DNA of 64,000 nucleotides from Bdellovibrionales bacterium RIFOXYA1_FULL_36_14 (GCA_001769975.1 MEPW01000025.1:1-64000); one strand, 5' to 3'. Positions 16,532 through 25,912 are shown, numbered from the stretch's first letter. The notes: generated from the letters alone by a model not told the origin. Numbers and translations are program-made.

Positions 16532-17020
16532 TCAGTTATATTGAATGGTTTGTTCATCAATGCGCTTGCGATTAAACTTTAAAATCTTGTCATCCAAAAA
16601 TTCATCCTCATTTTTAGCTAAATCCAGCACATTATTATTAATGATTTCTTTTCCTAGAGTATGAGAACGATTTTTATAGAGAACCTGCACTTCTTCTTTT
16701 TCCTCTTGCTCTTTACATTTTATACAAAGATTGGCCGTTGGACGAGCTATCAAACGTTTTGCCTCTATTTCTTCACCACACTCAAGGCAGGTTCCAAACT
16801 CACCCTCGTCAATTTTTTGTAAAGCCTCGTTAATTCTATGAATAAAAAGTTCTTTTCTTTTTCTCAATTTAATGGCCAAAGTATTATCTCTTTCAAATAT
16901 TAGTAGATCTACTTCATCTCCTTTTGAACTGTTCATTTCTTCTTGAATTCCCTCCAGACTGTACTTTTCAAGCATGAGATTAAAAAGATTTTTAAATTTC
17001 ATAATTTTCTCTTTTTGCAT
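16532..17020 (-). CDS. TraR/DksA-family zinc-finger regulator
   Basis: The protein (162 residues from ATG 17020) has a coiled-coil-rich N-terminal half and a four-cysteine zinc finger CLECGEEIEAKRLIARP...CIKC, preceded by ALQKIDEGEFGTC, the classic DksA/TraR signature. Members bind the RNA polymerase secondary channel and adjust transcription, often with ppGpp. The start at 17020 is chosen because AAAGGAGTTGAT precedes it; an in-frame ATG at 17056 lacks such a site. The C-terminal extension past the finger (about 55 residues) is longer than in E. coli DksA. No binding partner is predicted beyond RNA polymerase. Confidence 0.9.
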   Translation of the reverse strand: MQKEKIMKFKNLFNLMLEKYSLEGIQEEMNSSKGDEVDLLIFERDNTLAIKLRKRKELFIHRINEALQKIDEGEFGTCLECGEEIEAKRLIARPTANLCIKCKEQEEKEEVQVLYKNRSHTLGKEIINNNVLDLAKNEDEFLDDKILKFNRKRIDEQTIQYN

Positions 17021-17410
17021 ATCAACTCCTTTTGCTGTTGCCTCCGGTTCATCCATTTTCCGAAGTTCAAGGAAATCATTTCCGTCTTGGATTTTTTTTT
17101 CCTTTAATAAAACGCCTTAAGGCCTGCAATGGCCTTATTCGTTTTTGATAAATACTTTAATGCGAAAGCAGTGCCATAATTAAATTGTCAATTTTCACAA
17201 ATTTAGACATATATCAAGATTTTAAGGGTCATTATGGCCTTGAAGCTATGTGCCAAATTGGTCACATTTAACTCTATCTTTGCAACATAATAATAATTTC
17301 AGATAGTTATATTTATCAAACACCAAGAAATTAATACATTGTGTCATTATTAATATTACACTGCGTCACATTCCATGTTATAAATAATAAGCACTATTTT
17401 AGGAGTACTC
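17021..17410. other. Non-coding divergent intergenic region
   Basis: This 390-base AT-rich stretch separates the DksA-like gene from the divergent secreted-protein gene. It holds an inverted repeat, TAAGGCC-TGCAAT-GGCCTTA (17118-17137), which could be a leader structure for the DksA-like mRNA. Promoters for both directions presumably lie here, but I see no convincing -35/-10 pair. No RNA gene was recognised. Confidence 0.5.
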
Positions 17411-18139
17411 ATGCGCTTAGTTTTTCTATTTATATGCTTGATGATTTTTTCCAGTTATGGGAGCGATGACTTCATGATGGCGTTGGAATTAGAAGACGCC
17501 ACCTTCCCTACCACTGCCCTAAATGACAAAACCATAAATTGTTTGCAATTGAGTTATGATGCTGATGAAAAGATCGCAAGTGTTATAAGGTATATAAATG
17601 AAAAAGGTGAATTTATTTTATCAGAAGAACCAAGTGCCAGAAAAAGTTTAGAGAGAATCAATCAAAAATTTAAAAAAGATGAATTATTATTTAAAATGGA
17701 AACCGGTTTTTCGGTAGGTCTTAGCACGCTAGTTGTATATCTAAAACGACAAAATTTGCTATCACTTGCAAAATATACGGGAGTCAAAACTGGCCAATTA
17801 GCAACTTTTATCTCAAACGGTATAACGGGCCACCCCGCACTGGGGCCAACTCTAACTTTTTTAAGTGCCTTAACTTTTACCTATTTTTACAAATCAGAAT
17901 TATCAGATGGGACTTTACTTGCTCATTATATAAACCACCTCGATAATTTTTTAGAACTACCACAAGATGTGCAAATTGATTTTATAATCAACTGCCAAAG
18001 AATTGATCAAAGAATTGAACTGTGCAATCAATTTGAACAAAAAATAATTGCACTTGACCAATTTATAACAGCAGCGATAGATAAAAAAATTGAACAGGAT
18101 AGTTTTGAAAGATTAATGAAAAAAATTGATAAAGAATAA
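17411..18139 (+). CDS. Secreted protein of unknown function
   Basis: The 242-residue product has a signal peptide (MRLVFLFICLMIFSSYGS). The mature part is mostly helical, with a possible membrane or hydrophobic segment around FISNGITGHPALGPTLTFLSALTFTYFYKS. Two cysteine-containing stretches (INCQRIDQRIELCNQF) could form a disulfide. AGGAGT precedes the ATG. It lies 14 bases before the 819-residue secreted protein and is probably co-transcribed with it. No family recognised. Confidence 0.75.
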   Translation: MRLVFLFICLMIFSSYGSDDFMMALELEDATFPTTALNDKTINCLQLSYDADEKIASVIRYINEKGEFILSEEPSARKSLERINQKFKKDELLFKMETGFSVGLSTLVVYLKRQNLLSLAKYTGVKTGQLATFISNGITGHPALGPTLTFLSALTFTYFYKSELSDGTLLAHYINHLDNFLELPQDVQIDFIINCQRIDQRIELCNQFEQKIIALDQFITAAIDKKIEQDSFERLMKKIDKE

Positions 18140-18153
18140 AAAAAAGAGGAAAT

Positions 18154-20613
18154 ATGAAAAGATTGATTTGGTTATCCCTTTCCTTGGTAGCTCTTACCTG
18201 CCACTTAAGTTCACAGGCACAAACAAGCTACGATAATATTGATGATTATTACAGGGACACAGTGGTCAGCGACAGCCGATATAACGTCTTTAATGATGTC
18301 CTACAAAAAGATTTTGAAAAAATATATTTAGAAGATACGCCTATCAATAAGATTTATGCCATTAGACTACTTTTAAATAGTCCTGAGTACTTTACCCAAG
18401 GAATCACCTATCTCAATCAAATAATTAGAAAAGGTGGTTTCACTCCTTCAGCTCATAGGAATTTAGTAGATGCTTCTAAAATCTTAAGAGAATGCGACCT
18501 CATGTCAGTAAAGCATTGGTATAACGTTGTGACTGGACAATCAACTATTGTCGAAAAAAGGGCCTTTATCGTCGCCCAATATTTCCTTAACGAAGCAATT
18601 ATGAATTCCAGAGTCAGACTTAACATCTCCAGCCGCAACGAAAAAAAATTTGTAGAAGCACTTTTTAAAAGCTATATTTTTCCTCTTCCTCTTGTGGGGA
18701 CCCAAGTAAACATTATCTATCCCAAAAAAGATGAATATGCTTTTAGCAAGTGGCAATTGGTAGAATCTATCCTAGTAGATACCTTAATGCTTAACCCTGC
18801 TGATGTGGAAAAAATTAGAGTCATCAGAGGTCAAAGTGATTTCATGAAAAGATTTAAAAATCTTGTGCTGGAACATTTGGGACAAGCAATTGATCAAGGA
18901 ACTTTTGAGGAGGAACTTCCCAAATTATTGAGCGATGTCGGTGTGCACATTGAAAATAATAATCCAAATACCAACGATAATCTTCCAATTACCCCTAATG
19001 ATCCCTCTAACAAAGGTTTGATTTCTAGTACTGTTGGCGTACTTAGTGGAGTGGTAATTACTCCTGAACAAAAAAAACAACTCTATAAACTTCTTTATAA
19101 TCTCTATAAAGGATATGTTTCAGAAGATAACATTCCTCTCGAATCTTACAACGATACCATTCGTCTCTCACTTCTTATGCAATTAATTGCAGACCCCGGA
19201 ACCATAGCCGTCGATCCACAGCTTAGGGCCTTTGCAGAAAATATAAAAGTCGAAATCTCTCTAGGAACCGAAGACATGACTGCTTACAAGGAACTTTATC
19301 TAGCTACCAAAGCACTGGCTGATCAAGAAAAAATAGAATCCTGCGCCTCTATACGCCATAACAGTCAAGTCGTATTTAATCTTGAATGTCTCTACAAACG
19401 AAGTCAAACCAGTCTTGGCATGAATCGTAAATCCATACATGAAATAGTCATAGGAATGGGCGAAAAAGATGACCAGAATACTGATTTAAGCGATGTGAGT
19501 GAGCCTGTAGTCAGACTGGTTACCAGTATCGGAGGAGAAGACCTGGAAAGGTTGAGAGCTTTTATTATGATCGCCAAACTACATGTCATAAAAAGAATTG
19601 GCGACCCTATCATCACCCATTATCCTTCAAAAATATGGAATTTTTTAGTTCAATTATCAGAAAAGGGAAATTCTAAATTTGGAAAATCGATTGGAGGTGT
19701 GGCAAAAACCGTAGACGAAACTGCGGTTAAGTACGCTTTTTCTAAATTGAACACAATTTATGATAAAATTACCATCCCTGAAAAAGCCATTTACGCCAAA
19801 TATCGCAATTTTATTGATCGAAGAACCTTGGCTAAACGATTTGATTATTATCACAAAAATCTAGAATCGATTGAAAAAATGAATAAAGTGCTGAAAAAAG
19901 AAAATAAACCTACACTTCCACTGGGCCCGACTAGCCCCTTCACTCCGGCTAGTAAATTAGAACAGATTTTAAACAAAGTCATTATTCTAACCGCTATCGC
20001 GGAAGTGGCTTCACTTACCAGCGACATGTATAGGCTTGATAACATCAGTGATAAGCGTGACTCTATTGCCACGCACGGTGGTAATTTTATTAACCTAGCG
20101 TTCTATCTTAAACCAGGTTACGGAACCATTTTGGCATCCTGGGATATGCTTGCGTCAGCCGCAAAATGGCTGGGCATGGAAAATACTCTGTATTCGCACG
20201 ATATGTTCGCCGGAGCTATTAATTACATGATGGCGTGGACAAATTTTGCCAGCAATCCTACCGAATTAAAACTTCGAGAAGTTGAAATGAGCTATAAAAT
20301 CCCCATGGATCCTATTACTCTAGAAAATGTCGTTGATCGTCTTGAGGATAATAACATCAATTTAAATAGCGTCTTTATGGAAGCCACTAATCAGGCAATT
20401 GAAGGAATTGGTCGCTTGATTTCAGGTATCTATTTTGGACACAGAATAGTAAATGAAAATAAAGTAGATAGATATCTAACAGCGACTTTTGGAAAAAGAA
20501 TCGGGACTTATGAAAAATATTATGAAGATTTTATGGTCTCTTACGGAAAAACGATAAAAGCCGCTGCCAATCAATACCCACCCACTGAAAACGAATTAGA
20601 AAAACCCGAGTAA
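18154..20613 (+). CDS. Large secreted protein of unknown function
   Basis: The 819-residue product begins with a signal peptide (MKRLIWLSLSLVALTCHLSSQAQ). The mature part is predicted largely helical, without repeats or a recognised domain. Hydrophobic stretches near residues 610-640 (KVIILTAIAEVASLTS) and 660-690 (AFYLKPGYGTILASWDMLASAAKWLG) could be membrane-associated. An AGAGGAAAT ribosome binding site precedes the ATG. It forms a two-gene unit with the preceding secreted protein and ends in a hairpin terminator, so the pair likely acts together in the periplasm or envelope. Confidence 0.75.
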   Translation: MKRLIWLSLSLVALTCHLSSQAQTSYDNIDDYYRDTVVSDSRYNVFNDVLQKDFEKIYLEDTPINKIYAIRLLLNSPEYFTQGITYLNQIIRKGGFTPSAHRNLVDASKILRECDLMSVKHWYNVVTGQSTIVEKRAFIVAQYFLNEAIMNSRVRLNISSRNEKKFVEALFKSYIFPLPLVGTQVNIIYPKKDEYAFSKWQLVESILVDTLMLNPADVEKIRVIRGQSDFMKRFKNLVLEHLGQAIDQGTFEEELPKLLSDVGVHIENNNPNTNDNLPITPNDPSNKGLISSTVGVLSGVVITPEQKKQLYKLLYNLYKGYVSEDNIPLESYNDTIRLSLLMQLIADPGTIAVDPQLRAFAENIKVEISLGTEDMTAYKELYLATKALADQEKIESCASIRHNSQVVFNLECLYKRSQTSLGMNRKSIHEIVIGMGEKDDQNTDLSDVSEPVVRLVTSIGGEDLERLRAFIMIAKLHVIKRIGDPIITHYPSKIWNFLVQLSEKGNSKFGKSIGGVAKTVDETAVKYAFSKLNTIYDKITIPEKAIYAKYRNFIDRRTLAKRFDYYHKNLESIEKMNKVLKKENKPTLPLGPTSPFTPASKLEQILNKVIILTAIAEVASLTSDMYRLDNISDKRDSIATHGGNFINLAFYLKPGYGTILASWDMLASAAKWLGMENTLYSHDMFAGAINYMMAWTNFASNPTELKLREVEMSYKIPMDPITLENVVDRLEDNNINLNSVFMEATNQAIEGIGRLISGIYFGHRIVNENKVDRYLTATFGKRIGTYEKYYEDFMVSYGKTIKAAANQYPPTENELEKPE

Positions 20614-20630
20614 TCCACCCGGGTTTTTCT
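20601..20630 (+). terminator. Rho-independent terminator
   Basis: AAAACCCG (20601-20608) pairs with CGGGTTTT (20620-20627) and runs into a T tract. It overlaps the stop of the 819-residue protein gene. Confidence 0.75.
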
Positions 20631-20718
20631 AATGATTTAACCACACAGAAATTACATACCAATTTAAGTCATTTTGGCCTAAAATTAATTTTATATTATA
20701 ATCACCAACGAGAAATTC

Positions 20719-22524
20719 ATGGACATGGAATTTGTTGATTCTCTGATTGATGAAATCAAAGAGATTTTGCCACAATTAAAGACCCCAGTATTAGAGCTTC
20801 AAAAAAAAGTTAATAACCCTAAATATTTTGCTCAATTCGGCCAAATTATTGATCGCCTTTTTGGCACTTGTTCCATGCTCGATTTACACGAATGTGCTGC
20901 CTACTTCGGAATGATCAAAGACATCTGTTATAAATCTAGATTTTTGGATGAAGAAGATGGCCAAAAAGCAGTCTTAGAATTGATGAAAAAATGCATATAC
21001 ATTCTGGGAAGATTCAAGGAATCCATCTCCACAGAAGACAAAATACCAGCGTTGTTGGAAGAAGTGGCCTTGGCGCTTAAAAATGCCGGTCAAATCAAAC
21101 AAGATTATCTCCATGCTATAAGACATGGGAGTGTTTCCATTGATCCAAACGAAGACATCATCGTCATCTTTGAAAAATTTAGAAAGATGAGTGATCTGGT
21201 CATGCAGTCAGAGCATCTCATGACTCCGACTCCTTTATTTGCTAGCTCTCTTCTTAGCTTTCAAAAAAAATTAGAAAATCCTAATTACAAAATAACTTCC
21301 GTACTCATTGATGCTTCCCTTGATAAAGAAATCTGGCTACCTCTTTTAGAAGTTGTGCGAACTTTTCGCCCTGGAATTCCTATTGGATTAGTCTCTGGCT
21401 CACCCGAATCATTCAAAATCATAGATTTTCAAAAAATTGGGGTCACTAATGTTTTTAAATACCCTGCTACTTTTGATATCCTCCAACAATACGCCGGAAG
21501 TATCCTTAAAGGAGAAATTAATTTTGCCCCAAATGAATCCACCCTACCAAAAGATCCTCTTACAGATAAAGATGATCAACCACTTGAGATTTTAGATTTT
21601 ATTGAAATGCTGGCATCCAATATCCACTTATGTGTCAAAAACCCTTTTGATATTTATGTAAAAGTAGGTAATAAAATGCTTAAATTTTCTCTGCAAAATG
21701 AAAAAATGACCGATGAGCAGATTCAAAATCACAAGCATAAAAATATTAAAACGTATTATGTCAAAAAAATGGATTATGATAAATATTTAAATATTTGTAA
21801 ACTGGAAGTGGCCCGAATTATCAGCGATAAATCCATTGATTTGGGCAGTAAAATCTCCAAAACCGCCAGTTTTGGGGCCGAAACTTATTCATATATCAAA
21901 CATTGTGGTATTGATAAAAAAACCATTAATGAAGCCAATAATTTTGTGGAAAATGTCTCTAGTAGCCTAAATGGCATATTAAAAGATAATAAAAATTTAA
22001 AAAACCCGGAATTTATCAAATCATTTATGAATGACCTGGCCGGGCAAGAGCATGCGGTTTCAGTGGCTATGATCACAGGCCTTTTCCTTGAATCTTTAGA
22101 AGCTGAAGGGAGCATTCGAGACCAGATCATTCTTTCAGCTTTTTTACATGATATAGGACTGCATGATGCCAACGATAAGGTCAAATCGGAAAACGAAGAA
22201 GAAATGAATGATGAAGAGAAAGAAATATTTTATAATCACCCTACTAAAGGAGCTGCATTACTTAAAGATTTAGGATTAAAAAATGTTTTACTGGAGGCGA
22301 TTGAGCGTCATCATATGCGACTTGATGGTAGAGGTTTTCCACGTTGGGAAAAAGGTAGCGTTAATAAAGTTAATCACATTGCCGAAGTTATTGGGCTTGC
22401 CGAAGAACTTAGTCACTGGATCAATAAAGCCAGCAGTGATAAATCCATCAATCCACTTAGCATGGTAAAAAAAGAATATTTCTCTGAAAAAATCCAAAAG
22501 GCCTACATAAAGATATTTCTTTAA
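20719..22524 (+). CDS. HD-GYP-like signalling protein with degenerate receiver domain
   Basis: The 601-residue protein has an N-terminal helical region resembling an Hpt bundle but without an obvious phosphorylatable His (IIDRLFGTCSMLDLHECAAYF). Around residues 175-265 is a receiver-like alpha/beta segment (ITSVLIDASLDKEIWLPLLEVVRTFRPGIPIGLVSGS) that lacks a clear phospho-accepting context. The C-terminus is an HD-GYP-type domain: ILSAFLHDIGLHD, HPTKGAALL, AIERHHMRLDGRGFP. The HHxxxDGxG(Y)P motif is present with Phe for Tyr, compatible with cyclic-di-GMP hydrolysis but not proof. A TATAAT lies at 20697-20702, giving a very short leader without a Shine-Dalgarno sequence. Its 3' end overlaps the convergent FliG-like gene by 4 bases. 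Confidence 0.85.
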   Translation: MDMEFVDSLIDEIKEILPQLKTPVLELQKKVNNPKYFAQFGQIIDRLFGTCSMLDLHECAAYFGMIKDICYKSRFLDEEDGQKAVLELMKKCIYILGRFKESISTEDKIPALLEEVALALKNAGQIKQDYLHAIRHGSVSIDPNEDIIVIFEKFRKMSDLVMQSEHLMTPTPLFASSLLSFQKKLENPNYKITSVLIDASLDKEIWLPLLEVVRTFRPGIPIGLVSGSPESFKIIDFQKIGVTNVFKYPATFDILQQYAGSILKGEINFAPNESTLPKDPLTDKDDQPLEILDFIEMLASNIHLCVKNPFDIYVKVGNKMLKFSLQNEKMTDEQIQNHKHKNIKTYYVKKMDYDKYLNICKLEVARIISDKSIDLGSKISKTASFGAETYSYIKHCGIDKKTINEANNFVENVSSSLNGILKDNKNLKNPEFIKSFMNDLAGQEHAVSVAMITGLFLESLEAEGSIRDQIILSAFLHDIGLHDANDKVKSENEEEMNDEEKEIFYNHPTKGAALLKDLGLKNVLLEAIERHHMRLDGRGFPRWEKGSVNKVNHIAEVIGLAEELSHWINKASSDKSINPLSMVKKEYFSEKIQKAYIKIFL

Positions 22525-22958
22525 ACATATTCTTCATTTTTTTGGGGATCAAGAATTAGTTGACCATTTTCCACTTTTTTTCTGACTACTTCCATGATCT
22601 TTGCTTTAGCTGCTTCCACCTGGCTGATTGGCACTAGCTTTTTATTAATAATATCCTCTAAATCCTTTTTCATTCCGGAAGAAACATTTTTATAAAAATG
22701 GTTTTTTAAATCATCGCTGGAGGTTTTTAATGCCAAAGCCAAATCATTTAAATTAATTTCTTTTAAAAATTCTCCGATCATTTTACTCGTCATAAACTGT
22801 AGATCTTCAAAGACCACCAGATTATCTTTTAATAAGTTGGCCATGTGAGGATCTTTTTTTTCAATATTTTTTAAGAGTGTATCTCTTTCCCCGGTTGTTA
22901 ACTTTTGAAGTATTTTAACGGCTGCTCTAATACCACCAAATTTATTTCCTTTAAACAT
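22521..22958 (-). CDS. FliG-like protein (flagellar switch domain paralogue)
   Basis: This 145-residue protein matches the FliG middle/C-terminal helical repeat pattern: GGIRAAVKILQKLTTGERDTLLKNIEKKDPHMANLL, then VFEDLQFM, then LALALKTSSDDLKNHFYKNVSSGMKKDLEDI and VPISQVEAAKAKIMEVVRKKVENGQL. Full FliG is about 330 residues, so only one switch-type domain is present. It is not next to other flagellar genes. It could be a FliG paralogue that acts at the rotor or in another machine; no direct evidence. A weak AGG lies before the ATG. Confidence 0.75.
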   Translation of the reverse strand: MFKGNKFGGIRAAVKILQKLTTGERDTLLKNIEKKDPHMANLLKDNLVVFEDLQFMTSKMIGEFLKEINLNDLALALKTSSDDLKNHFYKNVSSGMKKDLEDIINKKLVPISQVEAAKAKIMEVVRKKVENGQLILDPQKNEEYV

Positions 22959-23060
22959 ATCTTTGCCTCACTTAAAGCCATTATATCAATGCCTTTTTCT
23001 AAAAAGTAGAGGAAAAACTGATCATTTTAATTTTTAACTAAATTACGGTAGAATTATCCT

Positions 23061-23702
23061 ATGAAGCAAATTCTGACAATCTGGATTTTTCTCTTATCTT
23101 TTAATCTTTATTCAAACGAACAAATCGTCAACCCACTACTTTATTGTTTAGGTGATGAAGAAGAATCTTTACACAAAAATAAAACCGTTGGGGCCATCTA
23201 TAAAATTAATCAAATCTTCATTGAAGAATTTAGTTTATTTAATCAAATATATTTAAAAAGCCAATATCTTCAAGAAATTTGTTATTCCACTTCTACTTAC
23301 TCTCCCTCCATTAATTTATTAAAACACCTTCTCCTTTTAGGTGATGATATCTTTCACATCAAAACATCTTCAGTGCTACTACACACCATCAGTTTACGTT
23401 CTTCAATTCAAGGACTGGTGGCCAAAGCACCCAATATTTTTTTAATTTGGATTGGCGAAATTCAATCTGGCGCCCCTTCACATGATTGTCTTGACAAATA
23501 TATTCCACATCTTGCCGATTTAAAATTCAAAGTAAAATATCTTGAAGAAGAAACTGGTGCTGGAATCAGCTTATTTTTTAAAGATACTAATACCATTGAA
23601 ACCATTTTCAGCCATTTAAATAAACTCGACAGTATCTTCGAAAAATGCAAAAAAGATTTTCAAAACAGAGAAATCGATATTATTAAAGGTAAAGTTTTTT
23701 AG
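23061..23702 (+). CDS. Secreted protein of unknown function, probably from a leaderless mRNA
   Basis: The 213-residue product starts with a signal peptide (MKQILTIWIFLLSFNLYSNEQ). The mature part has four cysteines and is mainly helical; no family recognised. TAGAAT (23049-23054), a 5/6 match to the -10 consensus, ends only 6 bases before the ATG, and there is no Shine-Dalgarno sequence. Its 3' end overlaps the convergent map gene by 4 bases. Confidence 0.7.
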   Translation: MKQILTIWIFLLSFNLYSNEQIVNPLLYCLGDEEESLHKNKTVGAIYKINQIFIEEFSLFNQIYLKSQYLQEICYSTSTYSPSINLLKHLLLLGDDIFHIKTSSVLLHTISLRSSIQGLVAKAPNIFLIWIGEIQSGAPSHDCLDKYIPHLADLKFKVKYLEEETGAGISLFFKDTNTIETIFSHLNKLDSIFEKCKKDFQNREIDIIKGKVF

Positions 23703-24463
23703 ATCGTCTCTTGTTTTCTAAGAGTTAGTACTTCATAACCCGTACTGGTTACCAAAACGGTATGTTCAAATTGGGCCGAAGGCAGCCTGTCTTTAGTTAC
23801 CACCGTCCAATTATCTTTAAGCACTTCACAATATCTTTCACCTAAGTTAATCATGGGTTCCACTGTAAAAGTCATTCCCTCTTTTAATAGTGTACCTTTG
23901 TTTTGTTCACCGTAATGAAGTATTTGAGGATCTTCATGAAAGCTTCTGCCGATACCATGTCCACAGTACTCTTCCACTACGCTATAACCGTGTTCTAAGG
24001 CATAGGTTTCTATGGCGTATCCAATATCGCCGGTTTTTTTGCCAGGTTTAATGACTTTAATTCCACGAAGCATACATTCATAGGTTACTTCCACTAATTT
24101 TTTTAGTTTTAAATCTACTTCGCCAACAAAAAAAGTTGCACTGGTATCGCCATGGAAGCCTTCCAAAAAAGTTGTTACGTCCACGTTTATAATATCACCA
24201 TTTTTGAGCACTTCCTTACCACTGGGTATCCCATGACAGATAACTTCATTTAAAGATGTGCATATGGACTTTGGAAAACCATGGTAATTAAGGGGAGAAG
24301 GAATGGCCCCATGACTAACTATGTACTCATGGCATAAATCGTTTAATTTTTCCGTTGATACCCCGGGTTTAATGTATGGTTCAATGTATTGCAAAGTCTC
24401 ACTGGCCAAAGCACATGTTTTACGCATTAATTCAATTTCTCTTTTTGATTTTATCGCTATCAT
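23699..24463 (-). CDS. map: Methionine aminopeptidase, type I
   Basis: The 254-residue cytosolic enzyme removes initiator methionine from nascent proteins. The five metal ligands are in place: NVDVTTFLEGFHGDTS (two Asp), GHGIGRSFHEDPQILHYG (His), EPMINLG (Glu) and QFEHTVLVT (Glu). HGFPKSICTSLNEVICHG carries the conserved substrate-side His. Length and motif order match type Ia enzymes. It is a single gene here, divergent from aat. Confidence 0.97.
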   Translation of the reverse strand: MIAIKSKREIELMRKTCALASETLQYIEPYIKPGVSTEKLNDLCHEYIVSHGAIPSPLNYHGFPKSICTSLNEVICHGIPSGKEVLKNGDIINVDVTTFLEGFHGDTSATFFVGEVDLKLKKLVEVTYECMLRGIKVIKPGKKTGDIGYAIETYALEHGYSVVEEYCGHGIGRSFHEDPQILHYGEQNKGTLLKEGMTFTVEPMINLGERYCEVLKDNWTVVTKDRLPSAQFEHTVLVTSTGYEVLTLRKQETI

Positions 24464-24591
24464 AACTTCCTTTCGAATTTGGTGCTCTAGTCATATACTT
24501 AACTTATATATTTAAGTATTTTTTTATAATATACTATTAACTAAAAACAAACAAATAATCTAACTCAAATTGTGAAAGAGAAACTTAATAA

Positions 24592-25248
24592 ATGCCAGTC
24601 ATAACCTTTCCCCCCATCGATAATGCTACCAAAGACGGCCTAGTTGCGGTGGGCGGAGATCTGGATATTTACACCTTAGTCGAAGCTTATAATCAAGGGA
24701 TTTTTCCATGGCCTATTGGTGAAGATTATCCAATGGCATGGTTTAGTCCCGATCCAAGGGGTATACTAGAAGTTGCCGATCTGCATGTGCCAAAAAGTTT
24801 AAAAAAATTTTTAAAAAACAACCCTTACACTGTAACTTTTAATCAGGCCTTTAGTGAGGTGCTATGGGAATGTAAAGAAATCAAAAGACCACATCAAGAT
24901 TCCACCTGGATTACGGACGAGATAATGGATTCTTTTACTCAGCTTTATTGTCATCATTTAGCCTATTCGGTAGAAACTTGGCATAATCATGAGCTGGTAG
25001 GAGGTCTGTACGGATTTATTAGTGGAAATATTATCAGTGGGGAATCCATGTTTCACAAGGCTGAAAATGCCTCTAAAATCGCTTTAATTTTTTTACTTCA
25101 ACATCTTGAAAAACACCATATTCCTTTTTTGGACACCCAGATGATCACTCCAGTGGTTAAAAGTCTCGGGGGTAAAGAAATCCGACGCTCAGAATTCATC
25201 AAAAGACTAAATCTGCTAAAAAAAATGCCTCTAAGGAAAATATTTTAG
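24592..25248 (+). CDS. aat: Leucyl/phenylalanyl-tRNA--protein transferase
   Basis: Aat transfers Leu or Phe from tRNA to N-terminal Lys/Arg, marking proteins for ClpS/ClpAP. The 218-residue protein shows the family pattern: FPPIDNATKDGLVAVGGDL, LVEAYNQGIFPWP, MAWFSPDPRG, HQDSTWITDEI, SVETWHNHELVGGLYGF, GNIISGESMFHKAENASKIAL and FLDTQMITPVVKSLGG. A TATAAT at 24525-24530 could be its -10. Confidence 0.97.
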   Translation: MPVITFPPIDNATKDGLVAVGGDLDIYTLVEAYNQGIFPWPIGEDYPMAWFSPDPRGILEVADLHVPKSLKKFLKNNPYTVTFNQAFSEVLWECKEIKRPHQDSTWITDEIMDSFTQLYCHHLAYSVETWHNHELVGGLYGFISGNIISGESMFHKAENASKIALIFLLQHLEKHHIPFLDTQMITPVVKSLGGKEIRRSEFIKRLNLLKKMPLRKIF

Positions 25249-25263
25249 CTCAAAAAGCCTAGC

Positions 25264-25291
25264 TTTACTCACAGAAGTATCTTGATATAAT
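25264..25291 (+). promoter_or_regulatory. Strong promoter directly abutting a GTG start
   Basis: TTTACT (25264-25269), a 16-base spacer and a perfect TATAAT (25286-25291). The expected transcription start falls at the GTG start codon at 25298. An in-frame TAA immediately precedes that GTG, so no longer protein is possible. Confidence 0.55.
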
Positions 25292-25297
25292 AAGTAA

Positions 25298-25912
25298 GTG
25301 AGTCAATATTTTTACAATACCCTAATCATATTATCGCTGGCACTCTGGTGCCTGGGTTTTAGTTACGTACCCGAAAAAATATCACTCCATGAACGAAAAC
25401 AACTTACTTTTAGTTATGGCGTATTTCAACCTGGAAATAACTGGGCAACCTCTTCCCATGAGGTAAATCGAGAACTCCCCTCCACGGTTTATGGAACTCA
25501 AATCAAAGTTCGATACGAAAGTTATGACTTAGATTTTATTGATTATCGCATTGGCGTGGATATTCAAGGGATAGCAGATAAGGATCTCCTGTTTTCCGCG
25601 GTCTCACTGGCCTTTGACTTAACCAATGATCTCTATAACAAAAAAAAACATCGTATCATCAGTGTAGGCACATTCGCTTACTCACCAAGAACCGTCATCA
25701 TCGCTGATGATGAGCAATTGGAAGGGATCTCCTATAAGTATGGCCTTTCCTTTGAATGGGTGTATGCCATCTTTAAAACCTGGTCAATGAAAACCATGAT
25801 TGGTTACAACTACCAAAAGCTGGGAGAATATGACTCTACTTATTTTTTTGACCCCAGCTACATGACTATCAGAGGCATCGAAGCTGGGGTTGGATTAAAC
25901 TATGTTTTTTAA
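25298..25912 (+). CDS. Secreted or membrane-anchored beta-barrel-like protein, unknown function
   Basis: This 204-residue protein starts at GTG and begins with a hydrophobic signal segment (FYNTLIILSLALWCLGFSYV). The rest shows amphipathic strands with many aromatics (LTFSYGVF, IKVRYESYDLDFIDYRIGVDI, SFEWVYAIFKTWSMKTMIGYNYQ) and ends YVF, like an outer-membrane barrel. There is no Shine-Dalgarno sequence, and a promoter abuts the start, indicating a leaderless mRNA. It overlaps the convergent giant lipoprotein gene by 4 bases. Confidence 0.65.
   Translation: MSQYFYNTLIILSLALWCLGFSYVPEKISLHERKQLTFSYGVFQPGNNWATSSHEVNRELPSTVYGTQIKVRYESYDLDFIDYRIGVDIQGIADKDLLFSAVSLAFDLTNDLYNKKKHRIISVGTFAYSPRTVIIADDEQLEGISYKYGLSFEWVYAIFKTWSMKTMIGYNYQKLGEYDSTYFFDPSYMTIRGIEAGVGLNYVF

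Noticed and set aside
17021-17056. Longer DksA-like start at 17056
   Set aside because: The internal ATG at 17020 has a strong AAAGGAG ribosome binding site; the upstream one has none.
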